Below, in pieces: positions 20,566 through 31,533 of a stretch of DNA of 64,000 bases. Source of the stretch: an uncultured Clostridia bacterium. Its GTDB lineage: Bacteria; Bacillota; Clostridia; Oscillospirales; Acutalibacteraceae. The stretch is taken from positions 1 through 64,000 of the forward strand of contig CAMFSU010000013.1 in NCBI GenBank assembly GCA_945983355.1, given 5' to 3'. Under the pieces are notes generated by a model. That model ran no database searches, was not told where the DNA came from, and worked only from the letters and a program-made list of their open reading frames with translations. Numbering within the stretch: position 1 is the first letter of the stretch; every line of letters starts with the position of its first letter. The position numbers were made by a program, and so were the translations under genes.

Positions 20566-22377
20566 CTATTCGTCTAATTTTAATACCGCCATAAATGCCT
20601 CTTGCGGAACTTCAACATTGCCTAAGCGGCGCATACGTTTTTTACCCTCTTTTTGCTTTTCAAGAAGCTTCTTTTTACGGGTAATGTCACCGCCATAGCA
20701 TTTTGCAAGTACATCCTTACGCATTGCCTTTACGGTTTCACGAGCGATAACCTTGCCCGAAACCGCAACCTGAACAGGCACCTCGAAAAGCTGACGGGGG
20801 ATAAATTCCTTTAACTTTTCGGCAATTTTACGGGCACGGGTATAAGCGTTATCACTGTGAACAATAAACGATAAAGCATCCACATTATCACCCGCAAGTA
20901 AAACATCCAATTTTACAAGCTTTGACTTTTCATAGCCCTTCATTTCATAGTCATAGCTGGCATAACCCTTTGTGCGCGATTTTAACGCGTCAAAAAAGTC
21001 GTAAACAATTTCGCCCATTGGCATTATATAATGTATATCAACACGGTCACCCATATATTTCATATCGGTATAAACGCCGCGGCGTTCTTCACAAAGTTGC
21101 ATTATTGTGCCGACATAACCGCTTGGTGAATAAATGTGCACATCCGCCACCGGCTCAAGCGCGTCTACAATAATTGCGGGGTCGGGGTAGTTTGTGGGGT
21201 TATCAACCGTGATAGTTTCACCCGTTGCCAAGGTGAATTTATATTCAACGCTGGGTGCGGTGGTAACAAGGTCAAGGTTATATTCACGCTCTAACCTTTC
21301 TTGAATAATTTCCATATGCAAAAGCCCCAAAAAGCCGCAACGAAAACCAAAGCCCAATGCGTTTGAGGATTCGGGCTCAAACATAAGGGAAGCATCGTTA
21401 AGCTGCAATTTATCCAAAGCATCTCTTAAATCGGGGTATTTTGCGCCGTCGGCGGGGTAAATACCGCAAAAAACAACAGGGTTTACCTTGCGGTAGCCGT
21501 CAAGCGCTTTTTTGGTTGGGTTTTCAGCAAGGGTAATAGTGTCGCCCACACGGGCTTCGCTAACGGTTTTAATTGATGCCGCAAGATAACCAACCTCGCC
21601 CGCCTCTAAAACCTCGCAGGGCTCAAGTGCGGTTGCACTTTTACGGCCAAGCTCAACAATGCCGAACTCGGCGCCGGTTGCCATCATTTTAATAACATCG
21701 CCGCTTTTAATCTTACCGCTAACCACACGGAAATATACAATAACACCCTTGTAAGAGTCATAATAAGAGTCAAAAATAAGTGCTGAAAGGGGTGCGTTTC
21801 TATCACCCTTAGGCGCGGGGATTTCGGTAACAATTTTTTCCAAAACCTCTTCAATATTTATGCCCGTTTTGGCAGAAATTAAAGGCGCATTGTCAGCAGG
21901 GATGCCGATAATATCTTCAATTTCGGCTTTTACCCTGTCCGGCTCGGCAGAAGGCAAGTCAATTTTATTTATAACCGGCAAAATTTCAAGCCCGTGGTCA
22001 ACCGCCAAATATGTGTTTGCCAAGGTTTGCGCTTCAATGCCCTGACTTGCATCAACAATTAACACCGCACCCTCGCAAGCGGCGAGCGAGCGTGAAACCT
22101 CATAATTAAAGTCAACGTGACCGGGGGTGTCGATTAAATTAAGCTCGTACTTTTCGCCGTCGGCGGCATTATAATAAAGGGTAACTGCGTGCGCCTTAAT
22201 GGTAATGCCGCGTTCCCTTTCCAAATCCATACTGTCAAGAATTTGTTCCTCCATATCGCGACTTGCAACCGATTCGGTATGCTCTAAAAGTCGGTCAGCC
22301 AAGGTGGATTTACCGTGGTCGATATGGGCAACAATGCAAAAATTTCTAATTTTGTCAAGCGGAAATGACACTTTCAT
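20566..22377 (-). CDS. lepA: elongation factor 4
   Basis: [45 protein letters not shown]; 603 aa. Confidence 0.97.
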   Translation of the reverse strand: MKVSFPLDKIRNFCIVAHIDHGKSTLADRLLEHTESVASRDMEEQILDSMDLERERGITIKAHAVTLYYNAADGEKYELNLIDTPGHVDFNYEVSRSLAACEGAVLIVDASQGIEAQTLANTYLAVDHGLEILPVINKIDLPSAEPDRVKAEIEDIIGIPADNAPLISAKTGINIEEVLEKIVTEIPAPKGDRNAPLSALIFDSYYDSYKGVIVYFRVVSGKIKSGDVIKMMATGAEFGIVELGRKSATALEPCEVLEAGEVGYLAASIKTVSEARVGDTITLAENPTKKALDGYRKVNPVVFCGIYPADGAKYPDLRDALDKLQLNDASLMFEPESSNALGFGFRCGFLGLLHMEIIQERLEREYNLDLVTTAPSVEYKFTLATGETITVDNPTNYPDPAIIVDALEPVADVHIYSPSGYVGTIMQLCEERRGVYTDMKYMGDRVDIHYIMPMGEIVYDFFDALKSRTKGYASYDYEMKGYEKSKLVKLDVLLAGDNVDALSFIVHSDNAYTRARKIAEKLKEFIPRQLFEVPVQVAVSGKVIARETVKAMRKDVLAKCYGGDITRKKKLLEKQKEGKKRMRRLGNVEVPQEAFMAVLKLDE

Positions 22378-22450
22378 TTCTCCTTATTGCGTAGTTTATA
22401 GTATTGTAACATAAAATTTTAAAATTTACAATTTATTTCTTTTATATTTC

Positions 22451-22479
22451 TTGACATTATATATATTAAGTGATAAAAT
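22451..22479 (+). promoter_or_regulatory. promoter of the pyr operon
   Basis: TTGACA (22451-22456), 17 nt, TAAAAT (22474-22479). Confidence 0.8.
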
Positions 22480-22485
22480 ATCTAT

Positions 22486-22604
22486 AATCTTTAAAGCGGT
22501 GCTGTGACACCGGCAAGGTTGAAATTTAAAAATAAAACGGCATAGTGGCTTTCTATGTCATTATATTTGTGCATTTCGGTCTTGCCCTTGGGCAAGCTTT
22601 TTTT
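22486..22604 (+). promoter_or_regulatory. PyrR-type transcription attenuator leader
   Basis: Hairpin AATCTT...GCGGTG-CTGTGA-CACCG-GC...AAGGTT (22486-22520), antiterminator pairing GGCAAGGTTGAAA (22512-22524) with TTTCGGTCTTGCC (22574-22586), terminator CTTGCCCttGGGCAAG + U-tract (22581-22604). Confidence 0.85.
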
Positions 22605-22630
22605 ATATCTTAAAACAGGCGGTGGCAAAA

Positions 22631-23836
22631 ATGACAATTAAAAACGCAATGGTTTATGAAAATAATAAATTCGTTTGTAAAGATTTTTCTGTTCCATTTT
22701 CATCTGTTGCCCCTTCATTTAATAATTTATTTATTTTACCGGCTTTTTGTGATGTACATGTACATTTACGTGAGCCGGGTTTTTCTTATAAAGAAACAAT
22801 TAAAAGCGGTACCGCGGCGGCAGCCCACGGCGGTTTTTCGGATGTGTGCAGTATGCCAAACCTAAACCCCGTGCCCGACAGTAAGGAAAATTTACAAAAA
22901 CAGCTTGATATTATTGAAAACGATGCTGTTATAAATGTTCACCCTTATGCCGCAATTACGGTAGGGCAAAAGGGCGAAGAATTAACACCGTTTGACGATT
23001 TAAAGCACGCCTTTGCTTTTTCGGATGACGGACGGGGCGTACAGTCGAGAGAACTTATGAAATCCGCTATGCAAAAATCCAAAGCGCTTGACAAAATAAT
23101 TGTTGCCCATTGTGAAGAAAATTCGCTGCTTCGTGGTGGATATATCCACGACGGTGAATATGCTAAAACCCACGGTCACCGTGGCATTTGCAGTGAAAGT
23201 GAATGGCTGCCCATTAAACGCGATTTAGAGCTTGCAAAGGAAACCCATTGCAAATACCATGTCTGCCACATTTCCACAAAGGAAGGTGTTGAGCTTATAA
23301 GAAAAGCCAAGGCCGAGGGGGTTGATGTTACCTGCGAAACCGCACCCCATTACCTTGTATTTAATGATATGGATTTACAGGAAGACGGCAGGTGGAAAAT
23401 GAACCCGCCGATAAGAAGCGAGGCCGACCGCCTTGCTTTGATAGAGGGTGTGAAAGACGGCACTATTGATATGATAGCGACCGACCACGCACCGCACAGT
23501 AAGGATGAAAAATCAAAGGGACTTGAAAACAGCGCCTTTGGTGTGGTGGGAATTGAAACCTCATTCCCTGTTATGTATACGCACCTTGTGAAAACGGGAA
23601 TAATCACATTAGAAAAGCTTGTTGAAATTATGGCTATAAACCCAAGAAAGCGCTTTGGCATTAAAGAAAGCGGCTTCACAGTTTGGGATTTAGATAAAAA
23701 ATTCACAGTAACCCCGTCAGAATTTATATCGCTTGGAAGAGCAACACCATTTAAGGACTGCCAGCTTTTCGGCGAATGTATTATGACGGTTGCAAACGAC
23801 AAAATTGCCTATTTGAAAGAGAATTTGGGGGAATAA
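22631..23836 (+). CDS. pyrC: dihydroorotase
   Basis: DVHVHLREPGF, IATDHAPHS, NPRKRFGI motifs; first gene of pyr operon; start among MAK/MTIK codons uncertain. Confidence 0.93.
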   Translation: MTIKNAMVYENNKFVCKDFSVPFSSVAPSFNNLFILPAFCDVHVHLREPGFSYKETIKSGTAAAAHGGFSDVCSMPNLNPVPDSKENLQKQLDIIENDAVINVHPYAAITVGQKGEELTPFDDLKHAFAFSDDGRGVQSRELMKSAMQKSKALDKIIVAHCEENSLLRGGYIHDGEYAKTHGHRGICSESEWLPIKRDLELAKETHCKYHVCHISTKEGVELIRKAKAEGVDVTCETAPHYLVFNDMDLQEDGRWKMNPPIRSEADRLALIEGVKDGTIDMIATDHAPHSKDEKSKGLENSAFGVVGIETSFPVMYTHLVKTGIITLEKLVEIMAINPRKRFGIKESGFTVWDLDKKFTVTPSEFISLGRATPFKDCQLFGECIMTVANDKIAYLKENLGE

Positions 23837-23839
23837 TTT

Positions 23840-26800
23840 ATGGCAAAGAGAACAGACATTAAAAAGGTTTTAATTATTGGCTCGGGCCCGATTGTTATTG
23901 GCCAAGCAGCCGAATTTGACTATGCCGGCACACAGGCCTGCCTTGCTTTAAAGGAGGAGGGCTATGAGGTTGTGCTTTGCAACTCGAACCCGGCAACCAT
24001 TATGACCGACACCACCATTGCCGACAAGGTTTATATGGAACCCTTGACACTTGAATTTGTAGCAAAGGTTATCCGCTACGAACGCCCCGATGCTATTGTT
24101 CCCGGTATCGGCGGACAAACAGGTCTTAACCTTGCAATGCAGCTTGAAGAAAAGGGCATTTTAAAGGAGTGCGGTGTTGAGCTTTTGGGTACAAGCAGTG
24201 AAAGTATTCAGCGTGCCGAGGACCGCGAAATGTTTAAAGAGCTTTGCCAATCTATCGGCGAGCCGACAATTCCGTCTGAAATCACCTATAACCTTGATGA
24301 TGCAAAGCGTGCGGCAGCTGAAATCGGCTACCCTGTTGTTTTGCGCCCTGCCTTTACCTTGGGCGGTACAGGCGGCGGCTTTGCCAATAACGAGCAGGAG
24401 CTTGTAGAAATTGGTCTTAATGCGTTTAAGTTATCCCCCGTTCATCAGGTTTTAATTGAAAAAAGCGTTAAGGGCTATAAAGAAATTGAATTTGAGGTTA
24501 TGCGCGACGGTAAGGACAACGCCATCACCATTTGCGGTATGGAAAATATCGACCCCGTTGGTGTTCACACAGGCGACTCTATCGTTGTTGCCCCTATTAT
24601 GACACTTAACGACCACGACCTTAAAATGCTTAACGACAGCGCAATTAAGCTTATTCGTGAGCTTAAAATTGAAGGCGGATGTAATGTTCAGTTTGCTTTA
24701 AACCCCAACAGCTCGGAATATTATCTTATTGAAGTTAACCCCCGTGTTTCTCGCTCGTCCGCACTTGCATCAAAGGCAAGCGGATACCCTATTGCGCGTG
24801 TTACTGCCAAAATTGCGGTTGGTATGACCTTGGAGGAAATTAAAATTGCCAACACCACCGCTGCTTTTGAGCCACAGCTTGACTATGTAATTGCAAAATT
24901 GCCCCGCTTCCCCTTTGATAAGTTTACCACCGCGTCAAACACACTTGGTACACAAATGAAAGCAACGGGTGAGGTTATGGGCATTGGCTCTACATTAGAA
25001 GAATCACTTTTAAAGGGCACACGCTCACTTGAAATTGGTGTAAACCACCTTTACCACCACAAGTTTGACAATATGAGCGATGATGAATTGCGTGAATATA
25101 TCAGCGAATTCCGTGACGACAATCTTTTTGCTATTGCCGAGCTTTTGTATAGAGGTGCAACAGTTGAAGAAATTCACGAAATCACCAAAATCACCGCATT
25201 CTTCCTTGAAGCAATTAAACGCATTATCGATATGGAGCAAACCCTTAAAGATAACGCCTTCAACCTTGAAATTTTAAAAAGCGCAAAAAAAATGGGCTTT
25301 TCGGACAAGTATGTTGCTCGTTTGTGGGACTGCACCGAAATTGAGGTTTATAACTTCCGTAAAGAGCATAAGCTTTTCCCCGTTTTCCGTATGGTTGACA
25401 CCTGCCACACAGGTGCATATATCCCTTACTTCTATTCATCCTACACAGGTGAAAATACATCGGTTTTAACAAACAAAAAGAAAATTGTGGTGCTGGGTGC
25501 AGGTCCTATCCGTATAGGTCAGGGTGTTGAATTTGACTATTCAACCGTTCACGCCGTAACCACCATTAAAAATTCGGGCTATGAAGCAATTATTATAAAC
25601 AACAACCCCGAAACCGTTTCGACCGACTATACCACAGCCGACAAGCTTTATTTCGAGCCCTTAACCCCCGAAGATGTAATGAACATTATCGATTTTGAAC
25701 AACCCGACGGTGTAATTGCATCCCTTGGCGGTCAAACTGCAATTAACCTTGCCGAGCCACTTCGTGACAGAGGCGTTAAGCTTATCGGTACCGACTGTGA
25801 CGCTATTGAACGCGCCGAAAACCGTGACAGCTTTGAAAAAATTCTTAAAGAACTTGATATTCCCCAACCCAAAGGTCGCGCAGTTACCAAAATTGAAGAC
25901 GGCATAAAAGCCGCAACTGAAATTGGTTATCCTGTGCTTGTTCGCCCCTCCTTCGTTTTGGGTGGCCGTGCAATGCAAATTGTTGCCGATGAAGAACAAC
26001 TTCGCAAATACCTTAAAACTGCGGTTGAAATTGATGAAGACCGTCCCGTTTTGGTTGACAAATATATCCAAGGTAAAGAGGTTGAGGTTGACGCTATTTG
26101 CGACGGTGTAAATGTGTTTGTGCCCGGTATTATGGAGCTTGTTGAACGCACAGGTATCCACAGCGGTGACTCGATAAGCGTTTACCCTGCATTCAGCATT
26201 TCCAACAAGGTAAAGGGTACAATTTTACAGTATGCTAAAAAATTGGGCCTTGGCATTGGCATTGTTGGTCTTTACAACATTCAGTTCATTGTTGATGAAA
26301 ACGAAAATGTTTACATTATCGAAGTTAACCCCCGTTCATCCCGTACTGTGCCTTTCCTTTCAAAAGCCACAGGTTACTCGCTTGCCGACATTGCGACCGA
26401 GGTTATTTTGGGCAAAACCTTAAAAGAACAGGGCATTTTCGACCTTTACCCCGAAGAAAAGAACCGTTGGTATGTAAAGGTGCCTGTATTCTCATTCAAT
26501 AAAATCCGCGGTCTTGATGCATATTTATCCCCCGAAATGAAGTCGACCGGTGAAGCCATTGGTTATGACGATAAATTAAACCGCGCACTTTCAAAGGCAT
26601 TGCAGGCAAGCGGTATGAAGGTGCAAAATTATGGTACAGTATTTGTTACCATTGCCGACAAGGATAAAGAAGAGGCATTACCACTTGTTCGCCGTTTCTA
26701 TAACCTTGGCTTTAACATTGAAGCAACCAGCGGTACTGCAAAATTTCTTAAAGAAAACGGCATAAACACCCGCGTTTTGAAAAAAATAAGTGAAGATGCC

Positions 26801-27013
26801 GACGAAATCCGCGATGCACTTCGCCAAGGTCATATTGCTTATGTAATTAACACAAGCGATATTGCTTCCCGCGGTCAAGCAAACGATGGTCACCAAATTC
26901 GTGCCTTTGCAACCGAAAATAATGTGACTATCTTTACCGCACTTGACACCGTTCGTGTGCTTTTGGATGTTTTAGAGGAAACAACTCTTACAATTTCTAC
27001 TATTGATGCATAG
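23840..27013 (+). CDS. carB: carbamoyl-phosphate synthase large subunit
   Basis: 1057 aa, duplicated ATP-grasp halves; KKVLIIGSGPIVIGQAAEFDYAGTQAC. Confidence 0.98.
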   Translation: MAKRTDIKKVLIIGSGPIVIGQAAEFDYAGTQACLALKEEGYEVVLCNSNPATIMTDTTIADKVYMEPLTLEFVAKVIRYERPDAIVPGIGGQTGLNLAMQLEEKGILKECGVELLGTSSESIQRAEDREMFKELCQSIGEPTIPSEITYNLDDAKRAAAEIGYPVVLRPAFTLGGTGGGFANNEQELVEIGLNAFKLSPVHQVLIEKSVKGYKEIEFEVMRDGKDNAITICGMENIDPVGVHTGDSIVVAPIMTLNDHDLKMLNDSAIKLIRELKIEGGCNVQFALNPNSSEYYLIEVNPRVSRSSALASKASGYPIARVTAKIAVGMTLEEIKIANTTAAFEPQLDYVIAKLPRFPFDKFTTASNTLGTQMKATGEVMGIGSTLEESLLKGTRSLEIGVNHLYHHKFDNMSDDELREYISEFRDDNLFAIAELLYRGATVEEIHEITKITAFFLEAIKRIIDMEQTLKDNAFNLEILKSAKKMGFSDKYVARLWDCTEIEVYNFRKEHKLFPVFRMVDTCHTGAYIPYFYSSYTGENTSVLTNKKKIVVLGAGPIRIGQGVEFDYSTVHAVTTIKNSGYEAIIINNNPETVSTDYTTADKLYFEPLTPEDVMNIIDFEQPDGVIASLGGQTAINLAEPLRDRGVKLIGTDCDAIERAENRDSFEKILKELDIPQPKGRAVTKIEDGIKAATEIGYPVLVRPSFVLGGRAMQIVADEEQLRKYLKTAVEIDEDRPVLVDKYIQGKEVEVDAICDGVNVFVPGIMELVERTGIHSGDSISVYPAFSISNKVKGTILQYAKKLGLGIGIVGLYNIQFIVDENENVYIIEVNPRSSRTVPFLSKATGYSLADIATEVILGKTLKEQGIFDLYPEEKNRWYVKVPVFSFNKIRGLDAYLSPEMKSTGEAIGYDDKLNRALSKALQASGMKVQNYGTVFVTIADKDKEEALPLVRRFYNLGFNIEATSGTAKFLKENGINTRVLKKISEDADEIRDALRQGHIAYVINTSDIASRGQANDGHQIRAFATENNVTIFTALDTVRVLLDVLEETTLTISTIDA

Positions 27014-27026
27014 GAGATAAAACACT

Positions 27027-27755
27027 ATGACACAAGGAATTTATAAAATTCTTTACAACTTTGCATTGACCGACACCGTTTACAGTATGGTGCTTGAGGG
27101 CAATACTTCCGCCCTTATTGCCCCCGGTCAATTTGTAAACATTAAGCTTGAGGGCAAATTCTTGCGCCGACCTATTTCGGTTTGTGATTTTAACGATAAA
27201 ACCATTACCATAATTTACAAGGTGGTGGGTGAAGGCACTGCCCAAATGTCAAAAATGAAGGCGGGCGAAACGCTTGATGTTTTAGTTGGTCTTGGCAACG
27301 GCTTTAACCCCGAAAAAGCGGGTGAAAAACCACTTTTAATTGGCGGTGGTGTGGGTATTCCCCCGCTTTACAACCTTTGTAAAGAGCTTTTAAAAATGGG
27401 CAAAAAGCCCACCGTTATTTTGGGCTTTAACACAAAAAGCGAAATTTTTTACGACAAAGCATTTAAAGAACTTGGCGTCGATGTAATTGTTACAACAGTT
27501 GACGGAAGCCAAGGTGTAAAGGGCTTTGTAACCGACGCCTTCCCCGAAGATTATGACTATTTCTTCACTTGCGGACCAATGCCAATGTTTAAGGCCATTG
27601 AAAAGGTGGCAAAAACAAGCGGTCAGTACAGCTTTGAAGAGCGTATGGGCTGCGGCTTTGGTGCTTGTATGGGTTGCAGCTGCAAAACAAAATACGGCAA
27701 CAAGCGAATTTGCAAGGACGGCCCCGTTCTTTATAGGGAGGAAATTATATGGTAA
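27027..27755 (+). CDS. pyrK: dihydroorotate dehydrogenase electron transfer subunit
   Basis: FNR-like, C-terminal CGFGACMGCSCKTKYGNKRICKDGPV 2Fe-2S motif; adjacent to pyrD. Confidence 0.95.
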   Translation: MTQGIYKILYNFALTDTVYSMVLEGNTSALIAPGQFVNIKLEGKFLRRPISVCDFNDKTITIIYKVVGEGTAQMSKMKAGETLDVLVGLGNGFNPEKAGEKPLLIGGGVGIPPLYNLCKELLKMGKKPTVILGFNTKSEIFYDKAFKELGVDVIVTTVDGSQGVKGFVTDAFPEDYDYFFTCGPMPMFKAIEKVAKTSGQYSFEERMGCGFGACMGCSCKTKYGNKRICKDGPVLYREEIIW

Positions 27756-28666
27756 GCACAAAGGTTAATTTATGCGGTATCGAGCTTGATAACCCAATTA
27801 TCCCCGCAAGCGGCACCTTTGGTTTTGGTTATGAATTTGCCGACCTTTACGATATAAACCGACTTGGCACATTTTCCTTTAAAGGCACCACCCGTGATGA
27901 GCGTTTTGGCAACCCCACACCGCGAATTGCCGAATGCGAAAGCGGAATGCTTAATTCAGTCGGTCTCCAAAACCCTGGTGTTGAAAAGGTAATATCACAC
28001 GAACTACCAAAACTTCGGGAATGCTTTAACAAAAAGGTTATGGCAAATGTCAGCGGTTTTTCGATTGAAGATTATGCCTATACCTGTGAAAAATTAAACG
28101 ACCAAGACCAAATCGGTTGGTTTGAAGTTAATATTTCTTGCCCCAATGTTCACGGTGGCGGTTTGGCATTTGGTACAAACGCAAAAAATGCCGCTGAAGT
28201 AACAAAAGCGGTTAAAAAGGTGACAACCAAGCCCGTATTCATAAAATTATCCCCCAATGTTACCGACATTACCGAAATTGCAAAGGCATGTGAGGCCGAG
28301 GGTGCTGACGGTGTGTCGCTTATTAACACACTTTTGGGTATGCGAATTGATTTAAAAACCAAAAAACCAATTTTGGCAAACAAAATGGGTGGTTTTTCGG
28401 GTCCCGCAATTAAGCCGGTGGCACTTCGTATGGTTTATCAGGTTTACGATGCGGTAAAAATTCCAATTATCGGTATGGGCGGTGTTGAAACTGCCGAGGA
28501 TGTAATTGAAATGATGCTTGCAGGCGCAACCGCTGTGCAGGTTGGTGCGGCAAACCTTGTTAACCCCTATGCTTGTCGCGATATTATAAATATGTTACCA
28601 AAAACAATGGAAAAATATAAAATAAATGACTTAAAAGATATTATAGGAGGAGCACACAATGGGTAG
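27749..28666 (+). CDS. pyrD: dihydroorotate dehydrogenase (type 1B)
   Basis: [37 protein letters not shown]. Confidence 0.97.
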   Translation: MVSTKVNLCGIELDNPIIPASGTFGFGYEFADLYDINRLGTFSFKGTTRDERFGNPTPRIAECESGMLNSVGLQNPGVEKVISHELPKLRECFNKKVMANVSGFSIEDYAYTCEKLNDQDQIGWFEVNISCPNVHGGGLAFGTNAKNAAEVTKAVKKVTTKPVFIKLSPNVTDITEIAKACEAEGADGVSLINTLLGMRIDLKTKKPILANKMGGFSGPAIKPVALRMVYQVYDAVKIPIIGMGGVETAEDVIEMMLAGATAVQVGAANLVNPYACRDIINMLPKTMEKYKINDLKDIIGGAHNG

Positions 28667-29357
28667 GGATGTAATTATCGCTTGCGATTTTGCAAGCAAG
28701 GAACAAGTTTTTGAATTTTTGGATAAATTTACAGGCAAAAAGCCCTTTGTTAAAATTGGTATGGAGCTTTTTTATGCCGAAGGCCCCGAAATTGTTCGTG
28801 AAATTAAAGCAAGAGGTCACAAAATCTTTTTAGACTTAAAGCTTCACGATATCCCAAACACAGTTAAAAAATCAATGGCGGTTTTATCTCGCCTTGATGT
28901 TGATATGACAAACCTCCACGCAGCAGGCACAGTTAATATGATGCAGGCAGCTTTGGAGGGGCTTACCCGTCCCGACGGTACCCGCCCAATGCTTATTGCG
29001 GTGACCCAGCTCACCTCTACCGACCAAGAAAGCATGGAAAACGACCTTTTGATTAAACAGCCGATTGATGAGGTTGTTATGCACTATGCCGCAAATGCTG
29101 CAAAGGCAGGTCTTGACGGTGTTGTTTGCTCACCTTTGGAAGCCGGTAAGGTACACGACCGTTGCGGTAAAAACTTTGTTACAGTTACCCCCGGTGTTCG
29201 CTTTGCTGATGGTGACATTGGCGACCAAAAGCGCGTTATGACACCCGCCGCCGCCAAGGAAATCGGCAGCGATTACATAGTTGTAGGCCGTCCAATTACC
29301 GCCGCCGCTGACCCTGTTGCAGCATATGAAAGATGCTGTAGTGAATTTATAGGATAA
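28659..29357 (+). CDS. pyrF: orotidine-5'-phosphate decarboxylase
   Basis: [38 protein letters not shown]. Confidence 0.97.
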   Translation: MGRDVIIACDFASKEQVFEFLDKFTGKKPFVKIGMELFYAEGPEIVREIKARGHKIFLDLKLHDIPNTVKKSMAVLSRLDVDMTNLHAAGTVNMMQAALEGLTRPDGTRPMLIAVTQLTSTDQESMENDLLIKQPIDEVVMHYAANAAKAGLDGVVCSPLEAGKVHDRCGKNFVTVTPGVRFADGDIGDQKRVMTPAAAKEIGSDYIVVGRPITAAADPVAAYERCCSEFIG

Positions 29358-29360
29358 TAT

Positions 29361-29394
29361 GTAATGCGTAATTCGTAATGCGTAATGCGTAATT
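29361..29394. repeat. short tandem/intergenic repeat (GTAATGCGTAAT units)
   Basis: gtaatgcgtaattcgtaatgcgtaatgcgtaatt between pyrF and pyrE. Confidence 0.7.
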
Positions 29395-29409
29395 AAAAGG
29401 AGAAGAAAA

Positions 29410-30063
29410 ATGGAAGGTTATAAAAGAGAGTTTATTGAGTTTTTAGAAAATGCAAGTGTTTTAAAATTTGGTGATTTTACTGCTAAATCAGGTAGAAAAA
29501 TTCCTTATTTCATAAACGCGGGCGACATTAAAACAGGCGACCAAATTTCAAAGCTTGGCGAATTTTATGCCAAAGCATATTTTGAAAAAATCGGCAACAA
29601 GAAAACCGTACTTTACGGCCCTGCTTATAAAGGTATTCCGATTGCTGTTTCAGTGGCTTGTGCCTTATCAAAAGACGGTTTAGATGTTCCGTTTTTCTTC
29701 AACCGCAAGGAAGAAAAAGACCACGGCGAAGGCGGTGTTTTCGTTGGTTACAAACCCCAAGGCGAAGACATTGTAATTGTTGAGGATGTTATCACCGCAG
29801 GTACCGCTATTAGAGAAAGTATGGAAATTTTGTCAAGCGTCAAAGACAGCAAGGTTTCCGCAGTTTTCGTTATGGTTGACCGCAAGGAAAAGGGTAAAAC
29901 CGAAAAGAGCGCAATGGCCGAGGTTGGCGAAGAATTTGGATTCCCTGTATATTCGGTTGTTGATGTTTATGATATTATCGAATACCTTGAAGAAGACCCC
30001 AAAAACGCCGAAAATGTAGAAAGAATTAAAAATTATCTCGCTATTAATGGTGCAAAGGAATAA
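29410..30063 (+). CDS. pyrE: orotate phosphoribosyltransferase
   Basis: PRPP loop [17 protein letters not shown]; operon context. Confidence 0.96.
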   Translation: MEGYKREFIEFLENASVLKFGDFTAKSGRKIPYFINAGDIKTGDQISKLGEFYAKAYFEKIGNKKTVLYGPAYKGIPIAVSVACALSKDGLDVPFFFNRKEEKDHGEGGVFVGYKPQGEDIVIVEDVITAGTAIRESMEILSSVKDSKVSAVFVMVDRKEKGKTEKSAMAEVGEEFGFPVYSVVDVYDIIEYLEEDPKNAENVERIKNYLAINGAKE

Positions 30064-30068
30064 TTAAA

Positions 30069-30980
30069 ATGAGAAGTTTAATTGATATTGCAGAACTTTC
30101 AGTCAAGGAAATTGACAAATTACTTGCCACCGCAAACGATATTATCGAAAACCCCGCAAAATATGCCGAAAAATGCAAGGGCAAGAAGCTTGCAACCCTG
30201 TTTTTCGAGCCCTCAACCCGTACTCGTTTAAGCTTTGAAGCCGCAATGTACGAGCTTGGCGGTAATGTTTTGGGCTTTTCCGAAGCACAAAGCAGCTCGG
30301 CCTCAAAAGGTGAAAGCGTTGCCGACACTGCAAAGGTTGTTTCTTGCTATGCCGACATAATTGCAATGCGCCACCCCAAAGAAGGTGCACCGCTTGTGGC
30401 TTCTATGAACGCAAGTATACCCGTAATTAACGCGGGTGACGGCGGTCACAACCACCCAACACAAACCTTGGCAGATTTACTTACCATTAAGCGCGAAATG
30501 GGCCGACTTGATAACCTAACCGTTGGTTTTTGCGGCGACTTAAAGTTTGGCAGAACTGTGCACTCGCTTATAACTGCGCTTCGCCGTTATGAAAACATAA
30601 AATTTGTTCTTATTTCACCAAATGAATTAAAGCTTCCAACCTATGTTAAGGAATCACTTAAAAAGGATAACTTTGAAATTATTGAAACCACCGATTTAGA
30701 AGCCGTTATGCCTGAGCTTGACATACTTTATATGACACGCGTACAAGGTGAGCGCTTCTTTAACGAGGAAGACTATTTACGCCTTCGTGACAGTTATATT
30801 TTAACCCCTGAAAAAATGCAGCTTGCAAAGGAAAAAATGGCGGTACTTCACCCGCTACCCCGTGTAAATGAAATCAGCGTTGCGGTTGATAAGGACCCCC
30901 GCGCTTGTTATTTCAAGCAGGTGCTTAACGGCAAATATATGCGTATGGCACTTATCTTAATGCTTTTGGAGGTGGAATAA
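30069..30980 (+). CDS. pyrB: aspartate carbamoyltransferase catalytic subunit
   Basis: [28 protein letters not shown]. Confidence 0.97.
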   Translation: MRSLIDIAELSVKEIDKLLATANDIIENPAKYAEKCKGKKLATLFFEPSTRTRLSFEAAMYELGGNVLGFSEAQSSSASKGESVADTAKVVSCYADIIAMRHPKEGAPLVASMNASIPVINAGDGGHNHPTQTLADLLTIKREMGRLDNLTVGFCGDLKFGRTVHSLITALRRYENIKFVLISPNELKLPTYVKESLKKDNFEIIETTDLEAVMPELDILYMTRVQGERFFNEEDYLRLRDSYILTPEKMQLAKEKMAVLHPLPRVNEISVAVDKDPRACYFKQVLNGKYMRMALILMLLEVE

Positions 30981-31397
30981 ATGACAGTTGACACCATTAA
31001 AAACGGAATTGTAATTGACCATATCACCGCAGGGCTTGGTATGAAAATTTATTCACTTTTAAAGCTTGAAGAGCTTGATTGCTCGGTAGCACTTATTAAA
31101 AATGCACCAAGTCGCAAAATGGGCAAAAAGGACATTATAAAAATTAACGAAGCCATTGACTTAAAGGCGGATATTTTGGGCTATGTTGACCCCGATGTTA
31201 CGGTTAACATTATAAAAGACGGTAAAACCGTTGAAAAAAGACAAATTGCATTGCCCGAAAGGTTGGAAAATGTAATCACCTGCAAAAACCCACGCTGTAT
31301 TACCACCACCGAGCAGGAGCTTCCCCAAATATTCAAATTAACCGATAAGGAAAACCGTATTTACCGCTGTATTTACTGCGAAAGCAAGGCGAAATAA
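30981..31397 (+). CDS. pyrI: aspartate carbamoyltransferase regulatory subunit
   Basis: IKNGIVIDHITAG, C-terminal zinc ligands CKNPRC...CIYCE. Confidence 0.96.
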   Translation: MTVDTIKNGIVIDHITAGLGMKIYSLLKLEELDCSVALIKNAPSRKMGKKDIIKINEAIDLKADILGYVDPDVTVNIIKDGKTVEKRQIALPERLENVITCKNPRCITTTEQELPQIFKLTDKENRIYRCIYCESKAK

Positions 31398-31405
31398 CCT
31401 TTTAA

Positions 31406-31438
31406 AACACGAAGGCAACAATGCTTTCGTGTTTTTTT
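31406..31438 (+). terminator. intrinsic terminator of the pyr operon
   Basis: AACACGAAggcaacaatgcTTTCGTGTTTTTTT. Confidence 0.8.
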
Positions 31439-31533
31439 ATTTTTTTAAAATTTACGGACATTTTTCTATCATTTTTTCATTTGCTTTTTAATATAATTTT
31501 ATTAAATGAGCTTAAAAGAAAGGTGATATTTAA

